Notes under the pieces: generated by a model | What the model was told of the DNA's origin: nothing | What the model saw: the letters and a program-made list of their open reading frames with translations, nothing else | Database searches by the model: none | Part shown: in pieces, positions 16,472 to 24,951 of the stretch | How positions within the stretch are numbered: the first letter of the stretch is position 1 | Layout: every line of letters starts with the position of its first letter | Program-made: the position numbers and the translations under genes | From: an uncultured Blautia sp. | GTDB taxonomy: Bacteria > Bacillota > Clostridia > Lachnospirales > Lachnospiraceae | NCBI GenBank assembly: GCA_900553515.1 | Contig: USDN01000019.1 | Span: forward strand, 1 to 44,600 | Reading direction: 5' to 3' | Length of the DNA: 44,600 bases

Positions 16472-17208
16472 ATCACAATGATGTTTTTACATTCTTTATA
16501 ATCTTTCGGACATTGATCAGTGATGACTTCTGCCTCTTTAAATGGACGGAAAGTCACGGAGCTGATCTGTCCGAATTTGGATCCGTCCCCCAGCACATAA
16601 GCCATTCGGCAGTGTTCCATAGCCGTTCTTTTTACCAAAGCTTCATTTGTATCCGGAGTCGTAAATCCTTCCTTACGGGTGATGCCGTTTGTGCCAAAAA
16701 AACCTTTTGTAAAATGATACATCTGCAGCATCTGCATTGCCTGGCTTCCTACCACAGCCTCTGTGGAACCCTTCAGCTCTCCGCCCAGAAGACTTACATG
16801 AATTCCCTTCTGCGCAAGGATCCTGGCATGGGAAACTGCATTGGTCACAAAGGAAGCCTTTGTATGTTCCAGATAATCCAGCATGAAGCCGGTAGTCGTA
16901 CCTGCATCCAGAAATACAAAATCTGCGGAACGAATGAGTCCGACTGCATATCTGGCGATTTTTTTCTTTTCTTCTGTATTCAGATCCGATTTCTGCTCCA
17001 CGGTAGGTTCATAAGCAGACACCACGTTCTCCAGAGATACCGCGCCTCCAAAAACCCTGGTCAGTTTTCCCATTTTATCCAGCGCCGTAATGTCTCTGCG
17101 TACGGTTGATTCCGATGTATCCAAAAGCTCTTTCAGTTCTGTGACAGTGACACTTTTTTTCTCTGCCAAAAGCCTGAGAATGATCTCATATCTCTGTTCT
17201 GTCAGCAT
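16468..17208 (-). CDS. fruR: DeoR-family regulator of the fructose operon
   Basis: A 246-residue DeoR protein. The N-terminal winged helix reads RYEIILRLLAEKKSVTVTEL followed by DTSESTVRRDITALDKMGKL. The C-terminal sugar-phosphate sensor shows FLDAGTTTGFMLDYL, the DAGTT phosphate-binding loop, and GGELKGSTEAVVG. In this family fructose-1-phosphate releases the repressor from DNA. It is unusual in being the last gene, after fruK, fruA and HPr; fruR is more often first. GGAAAGGAG precedes the start. A long hairpin sits between it and the HPr gene and may lower its expression. Confidence 0.87.
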   Translation of the reverse strand: MLTEQRYEIILRLLAEKKSVTVTELKELLDTSESTVRRDITALDKMGKLTRVFGGAVSLENVVSAYEPTVEQKSDLNTEEKKKIARYAVGLIRSADFVFLDAGTTTGFMLDYLEHTKASFVTNAVSHARILAQKGIHVSLLGGELKGSTEAVVGSQAMQMLQMYHFTKGFFGTNGITRKEGFTTPDTNEALVKRTAMEHCRMAYVLGDGSKFGQISSVTFRPFKEAEVITDQCPKDYKECKNIIVI

Positions 17209-17231
17209 CTGGAAACTCCTTTCCTATATAC

Positions 17232-17295
17232 AAAGAAACCGCTATACGGGACTGCACTGTCATAAAACACTGCAAACCCATACACCAGTTTCTTT
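17232..17295. repeat. Long imperfect hairpin between HPr and fruR genes
   Basis: The arms at 17232-17250 (AAAGAAACCGCTATACGGG) and 17277-17295 (CCCATACACCAGTTTCTTT) pair over 19 positions with one mismatch, counting G-U pairs. The loop holds a second imperfect dyad (TGCACTG/CACTGCA). No strong U-run follows on the minus strand. It could be an mRNA processing or stability element, a weak terminator, or an operator. Confidence 0.55.
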
Positions 17296-17326
17296 CTGAT
17301 TTATTTTTATTGATTATATCGGAAAA

Positions 17327-17584
17327 TTACAAATTTTCCTGCATAAATTTGCTTACTGCTTCACAGGCTGCTGCCTCATCCTCACCTTCAAAGGTAAAGG
17401 TCACTTCATGGCCTTTTTTTACGCCAAGACCCATAAGTGCAAGAAGCTTACGGCAGTCTACCTTTTTGCCCTCTTTTTCAAGGGTTACAGTGGACTGGAA
17501 GCCCTTTACCAACTTCACAAGCTCTCCTGCCGGACGTGCATGGATACCTTCATCATCTGTAACTATGTACTTAAATTCTTTCAT
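17327..17584 (-). CDS. HPr-like phosphocarrier lacking the Ser46 regulatory site
   Basis: An 85-residue protein of HPr length. The active-site His15 lies in GIHARPAGEL, so it can pass phosphate from enzyme I to the fructose EIIA domain. At residue 46, where Gram-positive HPr has the Ser phosphorylated by HPr kinase, the sequence reads VDCRKLLALMGLG with Lys46. It therefore should not act as a CcpA corepressor. A second, canonical HPr is expected elsewhere in the genome. TGGAGG precedes the start. It lies 26 bases after fruA in the same transcript, as a dedicated phosphocarrier for the fructose system. Confidence 0.9.
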   Translation of the reverse strand: MKEFKYIVTDDEGIHARPAGELVKLVKGFQSTVTLEKEGKKVDCRKLLALMGLGVKKGHEVTFTFEGEDEAAACEAVSKFMQENL

Positions 17585-17610
17585 TCTTTTATCCTCCAGT
17601 TTTATTTTTC

Positions 17611-19524
17611 TTATACTGCTTTCTTCTTTAATATGCCGAGGAGAAGTGCCGAAATCACAGTTCCTGCAACAAGAGCTGCAACGTAAGCCACTGCATTTCC
17701 TACTACCGGGAATACGAAGATTCCACCGTGAGGTGCCATCAGCGTACAGTCAAACATCATAGAAACCGCTCCTGCCACTGCGGAACCTGCAATGCAGGAA
17801 GGAAGCACATGAAGCGGATCCGAAGCTGCAAAGGGAATTGCTCCTTCTGTAATAAATGCCAGTCCCATAATAAAGTTTGTAGGAGCAGCGTCTCTTTCTT
17901 CCCGTGTAAACTTATCCTTAAAAAGGAGAGAGGCTAAGGCAATAGCACATGGGGGCGTCATTCCTCCGATCATAACCGCTGCCATAATATCATAATTTCC
18001 CGCTGCAATAGATGCCGTACCAAAAACATAAGCCGCCTTATTAAACGGACCGCCCATGTCAATGGCCATCATTCCTCCAAGAATCATTCCCAGAATAAAT
18101 TTACTTGTATTTCCCATTCCTGTCAAGGCATTATTTAAGCCTGTATTCAGTCCGCCCATAACCGGCTCTACCACAAATGTCATGATCAGTCCCATAAAGA
18201 GAATGCCTAATACCGGATAAAGCAAAACAGGTGCTATCTTTTCCAGAGCTTCCGGAAGTTTATCACAAATTTTGCGAAGTCCGAGAATCAAATAGCCTGC
18301 AAGGAAACCGGCAAAAAGAGCTCCGAGAAAACCAGATTTTCCATTTGCTGCAATCATTCCTCCTACAAGACCAACCGCCAGTGCCGGTCTGTCGCCAATA
18401 GCCATTGCAATAAAACCAGACAGAACAGGAAGCATGAAACCAAAAGCCGTGCCGCCAATATTTTTCAGGACAGCCGCCACTGGGGTAATGGTACCGAAAT
18501 TTGATCTCTGGTCAGCAGGGAGAGCGTTCAAATCAACGAAAAGACCATCGATCAGGAAAGCAATAGCGATCAGTATACCGCCTCCCACAACAAGAGGAAG
18601 CATGTGGGAAACTCCGTTCATAAGCTGGGTATATATCTTATGGCCGGCACTGCCGCCTGCCTTTGCGCCTGAAGAAGAACTCTGAGAGCCCGCTGCCGCA
18701 TGGTAAACCGGAACATCGCCTGCAATGGCTCTCTCCACCAGGTTATCGGCCTTGCTGATACCGTCAGAAACCTGACACTCGATCAGCTTTTTGCCATCAA
18801 ATCGATCCATAGGAACCTGTGCGTCTGCAGCAACAATAATACAGTCCGCCTCCTGGATTTCTTTCTCTGTCAGTACATTTTTGGCTCCGCCTGAGCCTCT
18901 TGTCTCAACCTTGATAAAACAATTCTTTGCTTTTGCAGCCTTTTCAATTCCCTCTGCTGCCATATAGGTATGTGCGATTCCGGTAGGACAGGAGGTAACA
19001 GCCAGAATCCTGAACTGTGCGGATTCCGCTTCTCCGGTATCAGCAAGTCTCTCGTCAATATCCTTTTTCTCCTGGTCTGCTTTATCAATAATATCCATAA
19101 ATTCATCTACAGACTGTGCATTTCTCAGTGCTTCTGTAAACTCTTCATCCATCAGCATAACGGAAAGCTTACTGAGCACATCCAGATGAACGTTGTCTTC
19201 CGTGTTTGGAGCTGCGATCAAAAAAAGCAGAGTTACCGGTTCATCGTCCAGAGCTTCAAATTCCACACCGTTTTTTATCACCATAGCTGCCAGTCCGGGC
19301 TTCTTTACCGCATCACATTTTCCGTGAGGGATGGCAATTCCCTCTCCGATACCGGTGGTGCTCTCTTCTTCTCTTAAGTACACCTGGGCACGATAAGCTT
19401 CTCTGTTGCTGATCTTCTCACTTTTCATCATAAGATCTACAGCCGTATCAAGAGCTTCTGATTTGTTCCCGGGAGCTGCTGTCAGCGATACGCTTCTTCT
19501 GTCAAGCAGATCTGTAATCCTCAT
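17611..19524 (-). CDS. fruA: PTS fructose transporter subunit IIABC
   Basis: A 637-residue fused permease. EIIA occupies residues 1-145 with phospho-His67 in GIAIPHGK. After an acidic linker, EIIB (about 170-270) has its phospho-Cys in LAVTSCPTGIAHTYMAAEG. A Ser/Gly-rich linker leads to EIIC (about 300-637) with roughly ten helices and the motifs GGMMAIDMGGPFNKAAY and FITEGAIPFAASDP. This is the normal length and order for FruA. It imports fructose as fructose-1-phosphate, the substrate of the preceding fruK. GGGGGAG precedes the ATG, 14 bases after fruK. Confidence 0.94.
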   Translation of the reverse strand: MRITDLLDRRSVSLTAAPGNKSEALDTAVDLMMKSEKISNREAYRAQVYLREEESTTGIGEGIAIPHGKCDAVKKPGLAAMVIKNGVEFEALDDEPVTLLFLIAAPNTEDNVHLDVLSKLSVMLMDEEFTEALRNAQSVDEFMDIIDKADQEKKDIDERLADTGEAESAQFRILAVTSCPTGIAHTYMAAEGIEKAAKAKNCFIKVETRGSGGAKNVLTEKEIQEADCIIVAADAQVPMDRFDGKKLIECQVSDGISKADNLVERAIAGDVPVYHAAAGSQSSSSGAKAGGSAGHKIYTQLMNGVSHMLPLVVGGGILIAIAFLIDGLFVDLNALPADQRSNFGTITPVAAVLKNIGGTAFGFMLPVLSGFIAMAIGDRPALAVGLVGGMIAANGKSGFLGALFAGFLAGYLILGLRKICDKLPEALEKIAPVLLYPVLGILFMGLIMTFVVEPVMGGLNTGLNNALTGMGNTSKFILGMILGGMMAIDMGGPFNKAAYVFGTASIAAGNYDIMAAVMIGGMTPPCAIALASLLFKDKFTREERDAAPTNFIMGLAFITEGAIPFAASDPLHVLPSCIAGSAVAGAVSMMFDCTLMAPHGGIFVFPVVGNAVAYVAALVAGTVISALLLGILKKKAV

Positions 19525-19538
19525 AATAATCTCCCCCT

Positions 19539-20453
19539 TTATTTTTCTTCCGCCACCTGACGGTAGACTTCTCTGATTTCATTACCTGTAGCCAGATTTT
19601 CTGAAAAAGCGCTGGCACTTCCTGCCGCAATTCCCATATAAAAGGCATGTCTGTAATCCTGACTTTCCATCCAGCCTGCCATAAAACCTGCCACCATGGA
19701 ATCTCCGGCGCCTACACCGTTGACCAGTTTCCCTTTTGGAACAGGTTTTTGATACACCTGACCGTCCTCTGCCAGCAAAACGGCTCCTTCTCCTGCCATG
19801 GAAACCAAAACATTTTTCGCTCCCATTTCCTGAAGCTTCTTACCGTAGGGAACCACATCCGCTCTGGTATTCAACTCCACTCCAAAAATCTCACCCAATT
19901 CATGATTATTTGGTTTTACAAGGAATGGATGGTATTTCAGTACCTTCATCAACAGATATCTGGTGGCGTCTACAATCGTAATCACATCTTTTTCTTTCAG
20001 CCTTTCCATGATTCTTTCATACATATCGTCAGGCATGGATGCCGGAATACTTCCTGCAAGAAAAAGAACATCTCCTTTTCGAAGCTGGTTCAGCTTATCC
20101 ATCAGTTCCTCCACCTTGTCCGGACTGATCTCCGGTCCGACGCCATTGATCTCTGTCCCGTCTATGGATCTCAGCTTTACATTAATTCTGGAAATTCCAT
20201 TTTCCACAGAAATAAAATCGGAATCCACTCCCATTTCCTCCAGTCTGCGGATAATCTCGTCTCCTGTAAAGCCGGCAGTAAAGCCAAGGGCTGTGTTTCT
20301 GATTCCAAGGTTCATAAGAACAGTGGAAACGTTGATTCCCTTGCCTCCGGGAAGGATTTTTTCTGCACTTGTCCTATTGGTCAGCCCCAGCTTAAAATCC
20401 TCCACATCCACAATATAGTCCAGAGACGGATTAAAAGTCACTGTACAGATCAT
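19539..20453 (-). CDS. fruK: 1-phosphofructokinase
   Basis: A 304-residue PfkB-family kinase converting fructose-1-phosphate to fructose-1,6-bisphosphate. It has the N-terminal LPGGKGINVSTVL motif and the C-terminal catalytic motif GVGAGDSMVAGFMAGW, whose Asp is the base. FNPSLDYIVDVEDFKLG at the start is typical of FruK/LacC. It is first in the operon, behind a strong promoter with phased repeats. GGGAGGAG precedes the start. Confidence 0.93.
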   Translation of the reverse strand: MICTVTFNPSLDYIVDVEDFKLGLTNRTSAEKILPGGKGINVSTVLMNLGIRNTALGFTAGFTGDEIIRRLEEMGVDSDFISVENGISRINVKLRSIDGTEINGVGPEISPDKVEELMDKLNQLRKGDVLFLAGSIPASMPDDMYERIMERLKEKDVITIVDATRYLLMKVLKYHPFLVKPNNHELGEIFGVELNTRADVVPYGKKLQEMGAKNVLVSMAGEGAVLLAEDGQVYQKPVPKGKLVNGVGAGDSMVAGFMAGWMESQDYRHAFYMGIAAGSASAFSENLATGNEIREVYRQVAEEK

Positions 20454-20478
20454 CTTGTCTCCTCCCTCTATATTTTGG

Positions 20479-20539
20479 TTGTTTTTGACTGTTTTGTTCT
20501 TGTTTTTCTTATTATACTTTCATATTCATTTAAAGTCAA
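20479..20539 (-). promoter_or_regulatory. fru operon promoter with phased FruR-like repeats
   Basis: On the minus strand TTGACT (20539-20534), a 17-bp spacer and a perfect TATAAT (20516-20511) form the promoter. Just downstream, in the first transcribed bases, the plus strand reads TGTTTTT, TGTTTTG, TGTTTTT from 20480, 20490 and 20501, one per helical turn. DeoR repressors bind such phased direct repeats, so this is a likely FruR roadblock operator. Confidence 0.65.
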
Positions 20540-20565
20540 TCAAAATATTTCACAAAATCAAAGGT

Positions 20566-21753
20566 TTATTTTTGAAACAATTTTACAATTCTTTCTGCTG
20601 CTTCTTTTGTATCCTCTGGTGATCCAAATGTGGAAAAGCGGAAATATCCTTCGCCACAGGCACCAAAACCTTCTCCCGGTGTACCCACAACCTGTATTTC
20701 ATGTAACAGATAGTCAAAAAACTCCCAGCTTCCCATTCCATTTGGGCATTTCATCCAGATGTATGGAGCGTTTTTTCCTCCACAGTACCAGATTCCAAGC
20801 TGGTCAAGCGCCTGCATCAGTACTTTTGCATTTTTCTTATAGACCTGAATGTTATCATGAATCTGGTTCTGGCCTTCCTCTGAAAAAACAGCGGCTCCTC
20901 CTTTCTGGATAATATACGAGACTCCATTTGTTTTTGTAGTACGATTTCGCACCCACATTTCATTCAGATTCATTCCATTCCGGTTCAGATCCTTTGGTAT
21001 TATCGTATAACCAAGTCGGGTTCCGGTAAAACCGGCAGTTTTTGACAGGGAACAGATTTCAATGGCACAGGTTTTCGCTCCATCCAGTTCAAAAATACTG
21101 TGAGGAAGTGTTTCATCCTCAATAAAAGCCTCATAGGCCGCATCAAACAGAATCACGGAACCCTTCCTGTTTGCATAGTCCACCCATGCCTGAAGCTGTT
21201 CCCGGGAAAAAACCGCTCCTGTAGGATTGTTTGGGGAACAGATGTACAGAAGATCTGCATCTGTTTCTTCGTCAGGTGCAGGTAAAAATCCATTTTCTTC
21301 TCCAGAGGCCAGATGCACTATTTTTCTTCCCGCCATCACGTTTGCATCTACATAAGCCGGATAAGCCGGTTCAATCACCAGCGCACAGCCGGATTGTTCA
21401 AACAGATCCAGAATATCTCCCAGCTCATCGCTTGCGCCGCTTGATACAAAGACTTCTTCAGAAGATAAAGAAATTCCTCTCTTTTCATAATATTCCGCAA
21501 TGGCTTCTCTCAAAAAATCTGCGCCGCATTCCGGCATATATCCATGAAAACTGCTTTTTGAAGCCTGATCGTCTACTGCCTTATGCAGGGCTCGAATTAC
21601 CACGTCACATAATGGCAGGGAAACATCCCCTATCCCCATTCTTAAAAGCTTTACTCCCGGATGCTGCTCTGTATATGCCCTGGTTTTCTGCGCGATATTA
21701 TAAAAAAGATAAGAATCCTTCAATTCACTATAATGCATATTTGGTCTGATCAT
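20566..21753 (-). CDS. dapL: LL-diaminopimelate aminotransferase
   Basis: A 395-residue fold-type I PLP enzyme. It makes LL-diaminopimelate directly from tetrahydrodipicolinate and glutamate, giving lysine and cell-wall precursor. Diagnostic segments are LLRMGIGDVSLPLCD, SFHGYMPECGADFLREAI, YICSPNNPTGAVF and the PLP lysine in SLSKTAGFTGTRLGYTI. GTPGEGFGACGEGYFRFSTFG lies near the C-terminus. Length is normal. AGGAGG precedes the ATG, 15 bases after carB, so it is the last gene of the pyrG-purF-carAB transcript. It draws on glutamate, which may explain its place in a nitrogen-controlled operon. Confidence 0.92.
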   Translation of the reverse strand: MIRPNMHYSELKDSYLFYNIAQKTRAYTEQHPGVKLLRMGIGDVSLPLCDVVIRALHKAVDDQASKSSFHGYMPECGADFLREAIAEYYEKRGISLSSEEVFVSSGASDELGDILDLFEQSGCALVIEPAYPAYVDANVMAGRKIVHLASGEENGFLPAPDEETDADLLYICSPNNPTGAVFSREQLQAWVDYANRKGSVILFDAAYEAFIEDETLPHSIFELDGAKTCAIEICSLSKTAGFTGTRLGYTIIPKDLNRNGMNLNEMWVRNRTTKTNGVSYIIQKGGAAVFSEEGQNQIHDNIQVYKKNAKVLMQALDQLGIWYCGGKNAPYIWMKCPNGMGSWEFFDYLLHEIQVVGTPGEGFGACGEGYFRFSTFGSPEDTKEAAERIVKLFQK

Positions 21754-21768
21754 ATTCTCTTCCTCCTG

Positions 21769-24700
21769 TTATTCTGCATCTATGGCAGACACTCCGATAG
21801 TCACTTCCTCCAGAACATCCAGCAGCACCTTCACCGTATCCAGTGATGTCAGCATGGTGATATTGTTCTGAGTTGCTGCGCTGCGGATGGCAACACCGTC
21901 CTCATAATGAACTCCGGAAAGGATCGCACGGGTATTGATCACATAGCTGACATATCCGGCACGGATCGCATCCAGTATCTCACTGCTTCCCTCCGACGGT
22001 TTTCCAAGCACACGGGTACGGATCCCATTTTGTTTTAAGTATTCTGCTGTAAGGGATGTAGCTTCTATATTAAATCCCATATCATAAAAACGCCGTACTA
22101 ACGGAAGCGCTTCCTTCTTGTCTTCATCTGCAAGGGTTACGATCACAGTTCCATAGTTTTGAACCCGGATGCCGGATGCAATCATGGCTTTGTACATTGC
22201 TCTGTGAAGCTTTTTATCATAGCCAATGGCTTCTCCTGTGGATTTCATTTCCGGAGAAAGATATGCATCCATACCATTCAGCTTGGCAAAGGAAAACGCT
22301 GGAACCTTCACATACCATCTTTTCTTTTCTTCCGGATAGATTACGGAAATTCCCTGCTCCTTCAGACTCTTTCCCAGGATGACCTTTGTTGCAATATCTG
22401 CCAGAGGATACCCGGTTGCCTTGGAAAGAAACGGAACTGTTCTTGAAGAACGTGGATTCACCTCAATGATATAAACATTTTCCTGTTTGTCCACAATAAA
22501 CTGGATGTTAAACAGTCCCACAATGCCAATTCCCACACCCAGCTTTTTCGCATAATCCAGAATTGTTTTCTTTACCTTATCCGAAATGCTGAAGGTCGGA
22601 TATACGCTGATGGAATCTCCAGAATGAACACCCGTTCTTTCTACAAGTTCCATAATCCCCGGCACAAATACATCCCTGCCGTCACAGACAGCGTCTATTT
22701 CCACTTCTTTTCCTCGAATATACTTGTCCACAAGCACCGGTTTGTCTTCATCGATCTCCACTGCTGTTTTCAGATAATTTCGCAGATGTTCTTCCTTTGC
22801 CACAATCTGCATGGCTCTTCCACCAAGTACAAAGCTTGGCCTCACCAATACCGGATAACCGATTTCTTCTGCTGCCTTTACTCCTGCTTCTATATTTGTG
22901 ACTGCCTGTCCCTTTGGCTGTGGAATCTCCAGCTCTGACAGCAGCTTTTCAAAAGCGTCTCTGTTTTCTGCCCTCTCAATTGCTGCACAGTCTGTACCTA
23001 TCAGCTTTATTCCGCGTTCTCTCAAAGGCTCTGCCAGATTAATGGCCGTCTGACCTCCCAGTGACGCAATGATGCCGTCCGGCTTCTCCATTTCAATGAC
23101 ATTCATTACATCCTCTATGCAAAGAGGTTCAAAATACAGTTTGTCTGATGTGGTATAATCCGTAGATACGGTTTCCGGATTATTATTTATGATGATTGCC
23201 TCATATCCTGCTTCTTTAATGGTCTTCACAGCATGTACTGTGGAATAGTCAAATTCTACCCCCTGGCCGATACGAATCGGTCCGGATCCCAGTACAATAA
23301 TCTTTTTTCTTTCTTCCACTATGGATTCGTTTTCTTCTTCATAAGTGGAATAAAAGTACGGAACATAGCTTTCAAATTCTGATGCGCAGGTATCAATCAT
23401 CTTATAGACTGGAAATATGTTATATTTTTTTCGCATTTCATATACTTCCAGCTCTTTCATATTCCAGAATCCGGCGATTGCTTTATCAGAAAATCCGGCT
23501 TTCTTTGCCTGATACAGGAGTTCCCTGTCGCCGACATACCGCTTCAGTTCCCCTTCCATATCAATAATCTTTTTTAGCTTGTCCAGGAAGAAAAGATCGA
23601 TCGATGTCCTCTCCCGGACAGCAGAAACTTCCACACCCAGTCTCAATAACCGGGCAATGGCAAAAATACGGTCGTCTGTACCGATTCCGATGTATTCCAT
23701 CAGTTTCTTTTCTGTTTCTTTTTCAAACTTTTCCATATATAAGTGATCCGCACCTGTTTCCAGAGAACGGATGGCCTTTAACAAACTTTCCTCAAAAGTT
23801 CTGCCGACGCTCATAACTTCGCCGGTAGCCTTCATCTGCGTTCCAAGTTTCTGATTAGCATCTGTAAATTTATCAAATGGAAAACGGGGCATTTTTGTTA
23901 CTACATAATCCAAAGCCGGTTCAAAGGCTGCCGGTGTATTCACCAGCTTGATCTCATCCAGAGTCATTCCCACACTGATCTTTGCAGACACCCTTGCGAT
24001 GGGATATCCGCTTGCCTTGGAAGCCAGCGCTGAAGAACGGGAAACACGTGGATTTACCTCGATCAGATAATACTGAAAAGAATTTGGATCAAGAGCGAAC
24101 TGCACGTTGCAGCCGCCTTCTACCTTCAAAGCACGGATAAGCTTCAGAGCGCTGTCACGCAGCATCTGATATTCTTTATTCGTCAGTGTCTGAGACGGAC
24201 AAACCACAATAGAATCTCCAGTATGTATGCCTACCGGATCCAGATTCTCCATATTGCAGACTGTAATTGCCGTGTCATTGGCATCACGGATCACTTCATA
24301 TTCGATCTCCTTAAATCCTCTGATACTTTTTTCTACCAGAACCTGATGGACCGGAGATAAGGCAAGTGCATTTTTTATCAGTCCCATAAATTCCTGCTCA
24401 TTATCTGCAAATCCACCGCCGGTTCCCCCAAGAGTAAATGCCGGACGAAGCACTACCGGATAGCCGATGTCCTCTGCTGCCTTTGCAGCCTCTTCAACTG
24501 TATTCGCAATGGCAGATGGGAGCACCGGCTCTCCAAGACTTTCACAGAGCTCTTTAAATAATTCTCTGTCTTCTGCTCTTTCAATACTCTCGCTGCTTGT
24601 TCCCAGAAGCTCTACCTGACATTCCTTTAAAATTCCCTTTTTCTCAAGCTGCATTGCCAGATTCAGTCCGGTCTGGCCGCCGATTCCGGGCACTATTGCA

Positions 24701-24951
24701 TCCGGACGCTCATGACGGACGATCTTTGCTATATATTCCAGGGTAAGCGGTTCCATATACACCTTATCTGCAATAGAAGTATCTGTCATAATGGTTGCCG
24801 GATTGGAGTTGCAAAGAACCACCTCATAGCCCTCTTCCTTCAGTGCAAGGCAGGCCTGCGTGCCTGCATAGTCAAATTCTGCCGCCTGTCCGATCACAAT
24901 GGGACCGGAACCAATAACCAGTATTTTCTTCAGATCAGTTCTTTTTGCCAT
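21769..24951 (-). CDS. carB: Carbamoyl-phosphate synthase large subunit
   Basis: A 1060-residue protein of full length. It has two ATP-grasp halves, starting at KKILVIGSGPIVIGQAAEFD and again near residue 555 at KIIVLGSGPIRIGQGVEFD. VVLRPAFTLGGTGGG and VLVRPSFVLGGRAMQIV are the nucleotide loops. The C-terminal ~140 residues form the MGS allosteric domain, where UMP or IMP would bind. It makes carbamoyl phosphate for pyrimidines and arginine, using ammonia tunnelled from CarA. Its start lies inside carA (17-base overlap), with the ribosome site GGAGG within carA. Confidence 0.95.
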   Translation of the reverse strand: MAKRTDLKKILVIGSGPIVIGQAAEFDYAGTQACLALKEEGYEVVLCNSNPATIMTDTSIADKVYMEPLTLEYIAKIVRHERPDAIVPGIGGQTGLNLAMQLEKKGILKECQVELLGTSSESIERAEDRELFKELCESLGEPVLPSAIANTVEEAAKAAEDIGYPVVLRPAFTLGGTGGGFADNEQEFMGLIKNALALSPVHQVLVEKSIRGFKEIEYEVIRDANDTAITVCNMENLDPVGIHTGDSIVVCPSQTLTNKEYQMLRDSALKLIRALKVEGGCNVQFALDPNSFQYYLIEVNPRVSRSSALASKASGYPIARVSAKISVGMTLDEIKLVNTPAAFEPALDYVVTKMPRFPFDKFTDANQKLGTQMKATGEVMSVGRTFEESLLKAIRSLETGADHLYMEKFEKETEKKLMEYIGIGTDDRIFAIARLLRLGVEVSAVRERTSIDLFFLDKLKKIIDMEGELKRYVGDRELLYQAKKAGFSDKAIAGFWNMKELEVYEMRKKYNIFPVYKMIDTCASEFESYVPYFYSTYEEENESIVEERKKIIVLGSGPIRIGQGVEFDYSTVHAVKTIKEAGYEAIIINNNPETVSTDYTTSDKLYFEPLCIEDVMNVIEMEKPDGIIASLGGQTAINLAEPLRERGIKLIGTDCAAIERAENRDAFEKLLSELEIPQPKGQAVTNIEAGVKAAEEIGYPVLVRPSFVLGGRAMQIVAKEEHLRNYLKTAVEIDEDKPVLVDKYIRGKEVEIDAVCDGRDVFVPGIMELVERTGVHSGDSISVYPTFSISDKVKKTILDYAKKLGVGIGIVGLFNIQFIVDKQENVYIIEVNPRSSRTVPFLSKATGYPLADIATKVILGKSLKEQGISVIYPEEKKRWYVKVPAFSFAKLNGMDAYLSPEMKSTGEAIGYDKKLHRAMYKAMIASGIRVQNYGTVIVTLADEDKKEALPLVRRFYDMGFNIEATSLTAEYLKQNGIRTRVLGKPSEGSSEILDAIRAGYVSYVINTRAILSGVHYEDGVAIRSAATQNNITMLTSLDTVKVLLDVLEEVTIGVSAIDAE

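Noticed and set aside
19647..20912. 421-codon plus-strand open frame
   Set aside because: It runs antisense through fruK, the fru promoter and the end of dapL, with no family-like motifs and no start context.
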